Positions 54,555 to 63,287 of a DNA stretch of 63,287 nt are shown piece after piece. Within the stretch, counting starts at the first letter, position 1; each line of letters opens with the position of its first letter. This DNA is from an uncultured Amaricoccus sp. (GTDB taxonomy: Bacteria > Pseudomonadota > Alphaproteobacteria > Rhodobacterales > Rhodobacteraceae): positions 1 to 63,287 of the forward strand of contig NZ_CALAGI010000155.1 of the NCBI RefSeq assembly GCF_937891315.1. Direction: 5' to 3'. The translations under genes and the position numbers were made by a program. The notes under the pieces were generated by a model. It had not been told where the DNA came from. It did not search any database and saw nothing but the letters and a program-made list of their open reading frames with translations.

Positions 54555-54773
54555 ATGACTGATTTCCCCACTCCCTCGACCGGGCGGCCGCGCCGCTCCC
54601 GCTCGGGAGCCGACCCGCTCGATCCGCATGGCGAGATCGCGCGGCGGCTCCGCGCCCTCTATTCCGCCGACGCCCAGGAGCCGATCCCGTCCGACCTCAT
54701 CGCGCTGCTCGAACAGCTCGACGAGGCGGAGGGCGCCGGGTCCGTGGCGGCGGACGAGCAGGCGGCGCGATGA
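54555..54773 (+). CDS. nepR: NepR-family anti-sigma factor
   Basis: 72 residues: a disordered, basic N-terminus, then the NepR core GEIARRLRALYSADAQEPIP and SDLIALLEQLDEAE (two helices joined by the EPIP loop) that binds EcfG or, under stress, the sigma-like domain of PhyR. The stop overlaps the ecfG start (ATGA), so the two are made together. Divergent from phyR. Confidence 0.9.
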   Translation: MTDFPTPSTGRPRRSRSGADPLDPHGEIARRLRALYSADAQEPIPSDLIALLEQLDEAEGAGSVAADEQAAR

Positions 54774-55375
54774 AAGACGCATCGCCCCCGAACTCGCAGG
54801 CGAATTCGCCTTCCTCTTCGCAGCCGCCCCCGCCACCGAGCTTCAAGCAGGCGATGCTGGCAGCGCTGCCGTCGCTGCGCGCCTTCGCGCTGTCGCTCAG
54901 TGGTCGGCCGGACCGGGCCGACGACCTGGTGCAGGAAACGGTGATGAAGGCCTGGGCCAAGCAGACTGACTTCCGGCTCGGCACCAACATGCAGGCCTGG
55001 CTCGTCACCATCCTGCGCAACAGCTACTACAGCCAGATGCGCAAGCGCGGTCGCGAGGTTCAGGACAGCGAGGGCACCTTCACCGAGCGGCTGAGCGTCG
55101 CGCCGGCCCATGACGGGGTGATGGACATGGCCGACTTCCGCCGCGCCCTCGCCAAGCTGCCCGACGACCAGCGCGAGGCGCTGCTGCTCGTCGGCGCCTC
55201 GGGTTTTTCCTACGAAGAGGCGGCCGAGATCTGCGGCTGCGCCGTCGGCACGATCAAGAGCCGCGTCAGCCGCGCCCGCAACCGCCTGCAAGCCGCGCTC
55301 GACATCAACGGTCCGGGTGACTACGGCCCCGATGGCCACAACGCGACAATGGTCGGCCGCGCCTTCGCCGGGTGA
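54770..55375 (+). CDS. ecfG: General stress ECF sigma factor EcfG
   Basis: 201 residues. A Ser/Pro-rich N-terminus, region 2 (ALSLSGRPDRADDLVQETVMKAW, FRLGTNMQAWLVTILRNSYY) and region 4 (LPDDQREALLLVGASGFSYEEAAEI, CGCAVGTIKSRVSRARNRL). The linkage to nepR and phyR fixes it as EcfG (ECF15) and not the ECF factor at 3428. It is expected to read the GGAAC...CGTT sites found in this window. The ATG at 54770 overlaps nepR by four bases. Confidence 0.96.
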   Translation: MKDASPPNSQANSPSSSQPPPPPSFKQAMLAALPSLRAFALSLSGRPDRADDLVQETVMKAWAKQTDFRLGTNMQAWLVTILRNSYYSQMRKRGREVQDSEGTFTERLSVAPAHDGVMDMADFRRALAKLPDDQREALLLVGASGFSYEEAAEICGCAVGTIKSRVSRARNRLQAALDINGPGDYGPDGHNATMVGRAFAG

Positions 55376-55425
55376 AATCGCTGACCGTTGATCGCGGCGC
55401 CTCGGCTGGAGGTGGCGCGGACATG

Positions 55426-55455
55426 AAAAAGCCCCGGGCACGACCCGGAGCTTTC
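55426..55455. terminator. Bidirectional terminator between ecfG and DUF883 gene
   Basis: GCCCCGGG (55431-55438) pairs with CCCGGAGC (55444-55451) with one mismatch and a 5-base loop. AAAAA precedes it (55426-55430) and TTT follows (55452-55454), so it can serve both convergent genes. Confidence 0.75.
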
Positions 55456-55476
55456 GTCCTTCCGGACGCGCAATGC

Positions 55477-55806
55477 TCAGCGACGCAACAGAACCGCGAC
55501 CACGAGGCCAAGGCCGAGTGCCACCGCCAGCGACTGGCCCGGACGTTCACGCACCGTCTCGACCGCCCGGCGTTCCACGCGACGAAGCTCGCGGCCAACA
55601 TCGGAGGCCAGCGCCTCGCCGTCGTGGGTGAGCAGGCTCACGGTGTCGAACGCCTCCTTGCCCAACCGGCGCGCCTTCTTCTGGCCGTCGGCGGCGGCGG
55701 CGCCAACAAGATCCGCCACCTGCTTGCGAAGCGCGGCCAATTCCTTGCGCAGGTCGTCCATATCCGGCGCCGCGTCGCGCACCTTGTCCGGGAAAAGCGC
55801 ACTCAT
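55477..55806 (-). CDS. Second DUF883/YqjD-like membrane-anchored protein
   Basis: 109 residues: amphipathic helices (DMDDLRKELAALRKQVADLV, LASDVGRELRRVERRAVETV) followed by a C-terminal membrane anchor PGQSLAVALGLGLVVAVLLRR. Same layout as the protein at 51889 but different in sequence. AAGGAGAG precedes ATG 55806. It follows the PRC-barrel gene after 76 bases; a GCGGCCGCC/GGCGGCCGC hairpin lies in the gap, so the two may be only partly co-transcribed. Confidence 0.82.
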   Translation of the reverse strand: MSALFPDKVRDAAPDMDDLRKELAALRKQVADLVGAAAADGQKKARRLGKEAFDTVSLLTHDGEALASDVGRELRRVERRAVETVRERPGQSLAVALGLGLVVAVLLRR

Positions 55807-55882
55807 CTCTCTCTCCTTCCGTCGAACGAAGCGCGGCCGCCGCCAAGGCGGCCGCCGCGAAGAATAAAACAGGCGCGAAGGG

Positions 55883-56332
55883 TCAGCTCCCCTCATAGAC
55901 CGGCCGGCCCTGCAACGCCTCCGGCGTCAGGTTGGTCCGCACGATCAGCGTGTCATTGATGTCCGTGACGAAATCGACCTCATCGAGCGTCAGCAGCACC
56001 TCGTCGGTGCCAAAGCCGAGGAAGCCACCGAAGCCCGCGGCGATATTCTCGACCTTGCCATCGTCCGACAGGATCACGTCCTTCACATCGGCGACCTTTT
56101 CGCCGCTCAACGTCTCGACGCGGGCGCCGATCAGCGCGTCGGCGGAGACGGTGGTCACATCGACCCGCGCCTGACCCTCGTTCAGGTCCCAACCCATCCC
56201 AGCGGGGGCGGGCTCGCCGCCGAGCGGCTGGACCGCCGCCGGAGCGTCGGCCGAATGATCCGTGGCGCTTTCCGCGTAGGCGCCGGTGGCGAGCAGCGCG
56301 CCGAGCGCGGTCGTGACAATCAGCTTCTTCAT
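55883..56332 (-). CDS. Exported PRC-barrel domain protein
   Basis: 149 residues: signal peptide (MKKLIVTTALGALLATGAYA), an acidic linker, then a PRC-barrel from about 58 to 140 (SADALIGARVETLSGEKVADVKDVIL, KVENIAAGFGGFLGFGTDEVLLTL). The GFGGFLGFG loop resembles FGGFLGIG of the cytoplasmic PRC-barrel protein at 26650. GGGAG precedes ATG 56332 and an exact EcfG promoter stands 53 bases upstream. It probably acts in the periplasm under stress; mechanism unknown. Confidence 0.88.
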   Translation of the reverse strand: MKKLIVTTALGALLATGAYAESATDHSADAPAAVQPLGGEPAPAGMGWDLNEGQARVDVTTVSADALIGARVETLSGEKVADVKDVILSDDGKVENIAAGFGGFLGFGTDEVLLTLDEVDFVTDINDTLIVRTNLTPEALQGRPVYEGS

Positions 56333-56384
56333 CCCAAAACTCCCATTTTGCCCAAGGCACCGCCGCCGGGCTTCACGAGAAATC

Positions 56385-56409
56385 AACGTCCCCACCGGGC
56401 TCGGGTTCC
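56385..56409 (-). promoter_or_regulatory. EcfG-type promoter (exact match)
   Basis: Minus strand: GGAAC (56409-56405), 16-base spacer, CGTT (56388-56385), upstream of the exported PRC-barrel gene. Confidence 0.85.
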
Positions 56410-56518
56410 GCCGAAACCCGACAATCGCCAAACGAGCAGCGCCAATTCTCGTCCCGAGATTCGGCGTCGCGGAAGGCGGAGGGCCGTCAGCGGCGCCAGA
56501 CGCGGCCCGGAACGCAAT

Positions 56519-56550
56519 GCGCCGCGGATCCCTCGCAGGATCCGCGGCGC
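56519..56550 (-). terminator. 13-bp stem-loop after csbD
   Basis: GCGCCGCGGATCC (56519-56531) pairs perfectly with GGATCCGCGGCGC (56538-56550) around a 6-base loop, 25 bases past the CsbD stop on the minus strand. No strong T-tract. Confidence 0.6.
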
Positions 56551-56574
56551 CCCGTTCCACAATCATCCGCGAGG

Positions 56575-56772
56575 TCAGTTCGCCTTCATCCAGTCGTCGA
56601 TCTGCGCTTCGGCGGCTTCCTTGGTCACACCGTATTTCTGCTGGATCCGGCCTGACAATTCGCGCCGATCACCCTTGATCCGCTGCATGTCGTCGTCGGT
56701 GAGCTTGCCCCACTGAGTCTGGACCTTGCCGGTCATTTCCTTCCATTTGCCTTCGATCTGATCCCAGTTCAT
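56575..56772 (-). CDS. CsbD-family stress protein
   Basis: 65 residues with the CsbD pattern (PF05532): MNWDQIEGKWKEMTGKVQTQ, then WGKLTDDDMQRIKGDRRELS and GRIQQKYGVTKEAAEAQID. CsbD proteins are small, hydrophilic and made in the sigma-B response of Bacillus and in the general stress response of many bacteria. The function is unknown. An exact EcfG promoter 46 bases upstream agrees with stress control. Confidence 0.93.
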   Translation of the reverse strand: MNWDQIEGKWKEMTGKVQTQWGKLTDDDMQRIKGDRRELSGRIQQKYGVTKEAAEAQIDDWMKAN

Positions 56773-56817
56773 CGAGAACCTCCATCTTGATCAGGGCCAG
56801 TTCGCCCTCGGCGAGCA

Positions 56818-56842
56818 AACGTTCCGAACCGGAAGCGGTTCC
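56818..56842 (-). promoter_or_regulatory. EcfG-type promoter of csbD (exact match)
   Basis: Minus strand: GGAAC (56842-56838), 16-base spacer, CGTT (56821-56818). It lies between glgX and csbD. Confidence 0.87.
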
Positions 56843-56859
56843 CCCAATGGCGGTATCGG

Positions 56860-58938
<2,079 letters not shown>

Positions 58939-59035
58939 GCGTGGGCTCCTTGCGTTCAATATCGCCAGGCTCAGCGATCAGGCGGCGCGCCCCTAGCGGG
59001 CCGCGCTGCTTCGCCGCGCCGCGCCGCCCGCTGGC

Positions 59036-59263
59036 CTATTTGGCGTCGAGCCGGGCGTGAATCGCGGCGATCCCCTGCTCGATCCGGTCGTAGATGCCGT
59101 GCTTGGCTTTTCCCTCCGGCTCGTCCACTCCATTGAGCTCCTCGGACAGGCCTTCGAGCATGTTGCCGATTTCGGCCCACTCGTTCTTGTTGTCCTCGGC
59201 GAGTCGCTGGCGCGCCGCGTCGATCCGCGCCTGCAGATCCGCGTGCCGGTCTACTATATCCAT
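59036..59263 (-). CDS. Small helical hypothetical protein under an EcfG-type promoter
   Basis: 75 residues, no family recognised. Almost wholly helical and charged: VDRHADLQARIDAARQRLAE, NMLEGLSEELNGV, IYDRIEQGIAAIHARLDA. GGAG lies seven bases before ATG 59263 and an exact EcfG promoter is 75 bases upstream. A small cytosolic stress protein is likely; function unknown. Confidence 0.75.
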   Translation of the reverse strand: MDIVDRHADLQARIDAARQRLAEDNKNEWAEIGNMLEGLSEELNGVDEPEGKAKHGIYDRIEQGIAAIHARLDAK

Positions 59264-59337
59264 CTGATGCTCCTCTCGTCGGCGTTTCCCCACCCGAATG
59301 TGCTGGCAAACGCCGCCCCTTGCAACTCTCCGGCTTA

Positions 59338-59362
59338 AACGGGCGCGGAGCCTGCCGGTTCC
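59338..59362 (-). promoter_or_regulatory. EcfG-type promoter (exact match)
   Basis: Minus strand: GGAAC (59362-59358), 16-base spacer, CGTT (59341-59338), upstream of the 75-residue protein gene. Confidence 0.83.
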
Positions 59363-59534
59363 ATCCCGAATTCCCGATGAGTGTCGCCCCTCCCGGACGG
59401 GAGGCACGATGCCTGCGCGGCCTGGATCGCGGCCCCCGTGCCTGAGCGCCCGAAGTGCGACATGGGGTCCGGGTTTCCGCGTTGTTCGCCAATCAGCCCC
59501 CGAAAAGGGCGTCGCCGCGATGAGACGGGAAACG

Positions 59535-60068
59535 TCAGTGCTTGTCCGTCTTGGCCGCGAGAAGATCCATCACCGCCAGCAGCACGCCCGAGGCCACGAA
59601 GGTGAGATGGATGAGTACCATCCAGCGCAGTTGCGTCGGGTCGAACGGCGTTTCGGCATGCTTCTCGCCGATCTCCATGAACCGTTTCAGCAGATGGATC
59701 CCCGAGATCGCCACGATCGAGGCGATCAGCTTCATCTTCAGCCCCGAGAAATCCACCGTTCCCATCCAGCTCGGCCGGTCCGCCGTCGCGTCGATGTCGA
59801 GTTTCGAGACGAAATTCTCGTATCCCGAGAACAGCACGATCAGCAGCAGGTTTCCGGCCAGCGTCAGGTCGATCAGCGTCAGCACCGATAGGATGGCGTC
59901 CTCGCTCGACAGCACCATGATCTTTGGTGCGTAGTAGGCCACCTCACGCGCCATGATCACCATCAACATGGCCAGCGACACGACGAGGCCAAGGTACATC
60001 GGCGCCATGAGCCAGCGCGCGGCGAACAGCCCCCGCTCGAAACGCGTCTCGATCTTCGGCTTGCTCAT
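59535..60068 (-). CDS. UPF0114 (YqhA) family membrane protein
   Basis: 177 residues, three or four membrane segments. It follows the YqhA/TIGR00645 pattern: ERGLFAARWLMAPMYLGLVV, LTLIDLTLAGNLLLIVLFSGYENFVS, and LKMKLIASIVAISGIHLLKRF. Function is unknown in E. coli and elsewhere. The start ATG at 60068 fits homologues. Its neighbours do not suggest a role beyond the nearby stress genes. Confidence 0.92.
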   Translation of the reverse strand: MSKPKIETRFERGLFAARWLMAPMYLGLVVSLAMLMVIMAREVAYYAPKIMVLSSEDAILSVLTLIDLTLAGNLLLIVLFSGYENFVSKLDIDATADRPSWMGTVDFSGLKMKLIASIVAISGIHLLKRFMEIGEKHAETPFDPTQLRWMVLIHLTFVASGVLLAVMDLLAAKTDKH

Positions 60069-60231
60069 GCCCCTCGCACCTCTCGGATTGCCCTGGTCGG
60101 GCTCTACCTATGGTTCTCCGCCGCGCCGGGCAAGCAGCGGGCGGGCGCGAATTCGCCGCGGGTGACGGCGTCGGTTGAATTGCCGCCCCGGTTGGATGAA
60201 TAAGAGGCATCGAGCAACTGAAAGAGCATCA

Positions 60232-60897
60232 ATGCGCCGTCTCTATCACATGCCCCTGTCGCCGTTCTGCCGCAAGATTCGCCTCGTTCTCGCCGAGAAG
60301 AAGATCGAGGTCGAGCTGGTCGAGGAACGGCCGTGGGAGCGGCGGATGGAATATCTGCGGCTCAATCCGGCCGGCAAGGTGCCCCTGTTTCGTACCGACG
60401 ACCTCGTGCTCGGTGAGTCGACCGCGATTTTCGAGTATCTCGAGGAGGTCCAGCCCGACCCGCCGCTGCTGCCGAAGCGGCCGGCGGAGCGGGCCGAGGC
60501 CCGGCGGCTCGTCGCCTGGTTCGACGACAAGTTCCACCACGAGGTGACCGCGAACCTGCTCTACGAGCGGGTGAACAAGAAGCTGATGAAGGCCGGCTAT
60601 CCCGAGAGCGATCGGATCAAGGCCGGCCTGCGCAACATCAAGTACCATCTCGACTATATCGGCTGGCTGATCGACCAGCGCCGCTGGCTGGCCGGCGACC
60701 AGATGACCATCGCCGATTTCGCCGCCGCCGCGCAGCTCTCCTGCCTCGACTATGTGGGCGATGTCGACTGGACGCGGAACCAGGGGCTGCACGACTGGTA
60801 TTCCAAGATCAAGTCGCGGCCCGCCTTTCGCTCGATCCTCGCCGATCTGGTGCCGGGCTTCACGCCGCCCCAGCACTACGCCGACCTCGATTTCTGA
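60232..60897 (+). CDS. Glutathione S-transferase family protein
   Basis: 221 residues. Thioredoxin-like N-terminal domain (MRRLYHMPLSPFCRKIRLVL, LNPAGKVPLFRTDD, GESTAIFEYLEE with the conserved Glu-Ser glutathione contact) and an all-helical C-terminal domain (QMTIADFAAAAQLSCLDYVG). The SPFCRK segment puts a Cys where beta/omega-type enzymes have theirs. Substrate unknown. The ATG at 60232 begins the conserved domain; an upstream extension to 60175 is not needed. queG follows after 15 bases, so the two may be one transcript. Confidence 0.9.
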   Translation: MRRLYHMPLSPFCRKIRLVLAEKKIEVELVEERPWERRMEYLRLNPAGKVPLFRTDDLVLGESTAIFEYLEEVQPDPPLLPKRPAERAEARRLVAWFDDKFHHEVTANLLYERVNKKLMKAGYPESDRIKAGLRNIKYHLDYIGWLIDQRRWLAGDQMTIADFAAAAQLSCLDYVGDVDWTRNQGLHDWYSKIKSRPAFRSILADLVPGFTPPQHYADLDF

Positions 60898-60912
60898 TGG
60901 GCGCGGCCTGAC

Positions 60913-62025
60913 ATGAGCGCGCCGGGGCGGGCTACTCCGGCCCCGGCGATCGCGGGCGACCCGGAGGCGATCGCCACCCGGCTGCGGGCGCGGGCGCGGG
61001 AGGAGGGTTTCGCGGCCTGTGGCGTCTGCGCCCCCGATGCGATCCCCGAAGCGGCCGGGCGGTTGCGCGCCTTTCTCGCCGCCGGGCACCATGGGCGGAT
61101 GGGCTGGATGGCGGAGCGCGAGGGCTGGCGCGGAAATCCGGCGGCGCTCTGGCCCGAGGCGCGCTCGGTCGTGATGCTGGCCGAGCCCTATGATCCCGGC
61201 ACCGATCCGCTCGCGCTGCTATCTCGACGCGACCGCGGCAATATCAGTGTCTATGCCCGCGGCCGGGACTATCACGACCTGGTCAAGAAGCGGCTGAAAC
61301 GGCTCGGGCGCTGGCTCGTCGCCGAGACCGGCGCGGCGATCAAGGTCTTCGTCGATACCGCGCCGGTGATGGAAAAGCCGCTCGCCCAGGCGGCCGGCCT
61401 CGGCTGGCAGGGCAAGCATACCAATCTCGTCGGGCGCGAGCTTGGAAGCTGGTTCTTTCTCGGCGCGATCTTCACCGAACTCTGGCTGCCGCGCGACCGC
61501 GCCGAGGCGGACCATTGCGGCTCCTGCCGCGCCTGCCTCGACATCTGCCCGACCGGCGCCTTCCCCGCGCCCTACCGGCTCGACGCGCGGCTCTGTGTCT
61601 CCTACCTCACCATCGAGCACGACGGCCCGGTCGATCCCGCGCTGCGGCCGGCGCTCGGCAACCGGATCTACGGCTGCGACGACTGCCTCGCGGTGTGTCC
61701 CTGGAACAAGTTCGCGGCGGAGGCCCGCGAGGCGGGCTATCATGCCCGCGAGACGCTGCGCGAGCCGAAGCTCGCCGATCTCGCAGCGCTCGACGACGCC
61801 GGATTCCGGGCGCTGTTCCAGGGCTCGCCGATCAAGCGCATCGGTCGGAACCGGTTCGTGCGGAACGTCGCCTACGCCCTCGGCAATTCCGGCGACCCCG
61901 CGCTGCTGCGGTCCGCGCGGCTGCTCGCGGCCGACGCCGACCCCGTGGTCGCCGAGGCGGGGGCTTGGGCGGCGGAACGACTCTCCGTCGTTTCACTCAA
62001 TCGACGACACGGAGCGTCAGGTTGA
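60913..62025 (+). CDS. queG: Epoxyqueuosine reductase
   Basis: 370 residues. It reduces epoxyqueuosine to queuosine at tRNA position 34 using cobalamin and two [4Fe-4S] clusters. The cluster motifs are CGSCRACLDICPTGAF and CDDCLAVCPWNKFA plus a preceding Cys in LCVSYLTIEH. FVDTAPVMEKPLAQAAGLGWQGKHT is diagnostic. The C-terminus is a HEAT-like helical segment. Its 3' end overlaps the convergent alkB gene by 29 bases. Confidence 0.95.
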   Translation: MSAPGRATPAPAIAGDPEAIATRLRARAREEGFAACGVCAPDAIPEAAGRLRAFLAAGHHGRMGWMAEREGWRGNPAALWPEARSVVMLAEPYDPGTDPLALLSRRDRGNISVYARGRDYHDLVKKRLKRLGRWLVAETGAAIKVFVDTAPVMEKPLAQAAGLGWQGKHTNLVGRELGSWFFLGAIFTELWLPRDRAEADHCGSCRACLDICPTGAFPAPYRLDARLCVSYLTIEHDGPVDPALRPALGNRIYGCDDCLAVCPWNKFAAEAREAGYHARETLREPKLADLAALDDAGFRALFQGSPIKRIGRNRFVRNVAYALGNSGDPALLRSARLLAADADPVVAEAGAWAAERLSVVSLNRRHGASG

Positions 62026-62593
62026 TCCGGCCACCCCCGGGCAACAGGCGCGAGGCGCCGAACCGGATGCGGTCGATACCGTGGTAGGCGCGGCGCGCGG
62101 GCCCGGCCATCACCACCACGTCGCCGCTTTCGAGCAGCACCGAGGCGGTCGGGTCGCCGCGTTCCAGCCCGCCGACCCGGAACAGGCCCGGATCGCCAAG
62201 GCTGATCGACAGCACCGGCCAGCCGAAATCCGCCTCGTCCGCGTCGCGATGCAGCCCCATCCGCGCCTTCTCGCCGTAGAAATTGACGAGGCAGCAATCC
62301 GGCGCGCGCGTCGCCGAGACGAGATCGCGCCAGACGACGAGCACCGCCTCCGGGATCGGCGGCCAGGGCTGGCCGTCCGGGTGCCGCGGCTCGTAGCGAT
62401 AGCCACCGCGACCGGTGATCCAGCCGTAGCGGCCGGCCGAGGTCATGCGCACGCTCATCGGCTTGCCCCAGGGCGTCAGCGGCGCGAAGAACGGCGCGGC
62501 GCGAGCCACCTCGCGCAGATCCTCGACCATCGCGGCCTGCGCGGCGGGAGGGAGGTAAGCCTTGTGAATCTCGAAGTCTTTGAGCGTGATCAT
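61997..62593 (-). CDS. alkB: AlkB-family 2-oxoglutarate/Fe(II) dioxygenase
   Basis: 198 residues. It oxidatively removes methyl groups such as 1-methyladenine and 3-methylcytosine from DNA or RNA. Iron ligands are His and Asp in MGLHRDADEADFGWPVLSISLG and His in RRAYHGIDRIRFG; the conserved Arg for 2-oxoglutarate lies near INLTLRVVD at the C-terminus. Slightly shorter than E. coli AlkB. It ends 29 bases inside queG on the other strand. No Ada-type operator was recognised. Confidence 0.93.
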   Translation of the reverse strand: MITLKDFEIHKAYLPPAAQAAMVEDLREVARAAPFFAPLTPWGKPMSVRMTSAGRYGWITGRGGYRYEPRHPDGQPWPPIPEAVLVVWRDLVSATRAPDCCLVNFYGEKARMGLHRDADEADFGWPVLSISLGDPGLFRVGGLERGDPTASVLLESGDVVVMAGPARRAYHGIDRIRFGASRLLPGGGRINLTLRVVD

Positions 62594-62639
62594 GGCACGT
62601 GACCGCCCGAAAAAAGCCCGAAGCCGCGCCGGGCGGCTT

Positions 62640-62670
62640 CTTGCAGGCGAAAACCCCGGGTCCTATATAG
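62640..62670 (+). promoter_or_regulatory. Heat-shock (RpoH-type) promoter of dnaK
   Basis: CTTG (62640-62643), 18-base spacer, CCTATATAG (62662-62670). This fits the alphaproteobacterial heat-shock form CTTG-N16/18-CYTATNT. The same bases also give TTGCAG-N17-TATATA, a fair sigma-70 promoter, so both factors may use it. The dnaK ATG is about 107 bases downstream. Confidence 0.75.
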
Positions 62671-62776
62671 CCAGCCAAAGCCGGACCCCAGCCGAAAACG
62701 GCGGTCCGGACGGGATACAAGGCCGGGGGCCGAAGCCGGACCCGGCCAGCAAAATCGCCGCTTGAAAGGAAGTTCT

Positions 62777-63287
<511 letters not shown>

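Noticed and set aside
62615..62640. GAAGCCG/CGGCTTC hairpin next to the dnaK -35 as a terminator
   Set aside because: It precedes the alkB start on the minus strand and overlaps the dnaK promoter, so no transcript clearly needs to end there; perhaps only a local palindrome.

Overview
The window is about 63 kb of G+C-rich chromosome from an alphaproteobacterium, most likely a member of the Rhodobacterales. Three things support this. First, there is a PhyR-NepR-EcfG general stress response module, which is found only in Alphaproteobacteria. Second, the order rnd-kpsF-lptC-lptA-lptB-rpoN-hpf-ptsN and an NDUFA9-like/uppP neighbourhood are alphaproteobacterial. Third, there are Rhodobacterales-type small secreted proteins and a dnaK promoter of the alphaproteobacterial RpoH type. 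Genes are densely packed on both strands. I saw no insertion sequence, prophage, CRISPR array or rRNA operon. The only RNA gene is a tRNA-Leu(CAG).

Layout. 0.2-8.6 kb: an HXXEE membrane protein, leuC, an asparaginase overlapping an ECF sigma gene, an IalB-like protein, rlmN, two Tat-type L,D-transpeptidases, a CAP lipoprotein and a small secreted protein. 9-18.4 kb: envelope and polysaccharide genes (gfcB/yjbF-like lipoprotein with yjbH, a TylF-like methyltransferase, cysQ, kdsB, galU). 18.8-25.1 kb: the conserved ptsN-hpf-rpoN-lptBAC-kpsF-rnd block and the tRNA. 25.2-32.4 kb: a CoA-transferase pair, a PRC-barrel protein, an Asp/Gly-rich secreted protein, a NarL-type two-component pair, a transglutaminase and two small soluble proteins. 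32.4-37.2 kb: a four-gene operon (SGNH-like membrane protein, FkbH-like HAD/acyltransferase, acyl carrier protein, MBOAT). It has the layout of a Dlt-type surface acylation machine with FkbH in place of the adenylating enzyme. 37.2-50.6 kb: mtgA, gltB and gltD with a GFA protein between them, uppP, an NDUFA9-like protein, an MBL-fold hydrolase and a sulfonate-use operon (ssuA-ssuD-ssuB) with no permease gene. 50.8-60 kb: the general stress region (NepR-like paralogue, DUF883 proteins, a 24-residue membrane peptide, HWE kinase, phyR, nepR-ecfG, second PRC-barrel protein, CsbD, glgX, small proteins, UPF0114). 60.2-63.3 kb: a GST, queG, alkB and the 5' part of dnaK.

How it fits together. Seven exact matches to the EcfG promoter form (GGAAC-N16/17-CGTT) lie upstream of genes and point toward them, with several near matches. 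They precede phyR, both PRC-barrel genes, csbD, the 24-residue peptide/DUF883 pair and two small hypothetical genes. The window therefore carries both the GSR regulators and part of their regulon. phyR and nepR-ecfG diverge from a palindrome that places two -35 elements back to back. The other strong theme is the cell envelope: LPS transport and Kdo synthesis, peptidoglycan enzymes, polysaccharide export, and the putative acylation operon.
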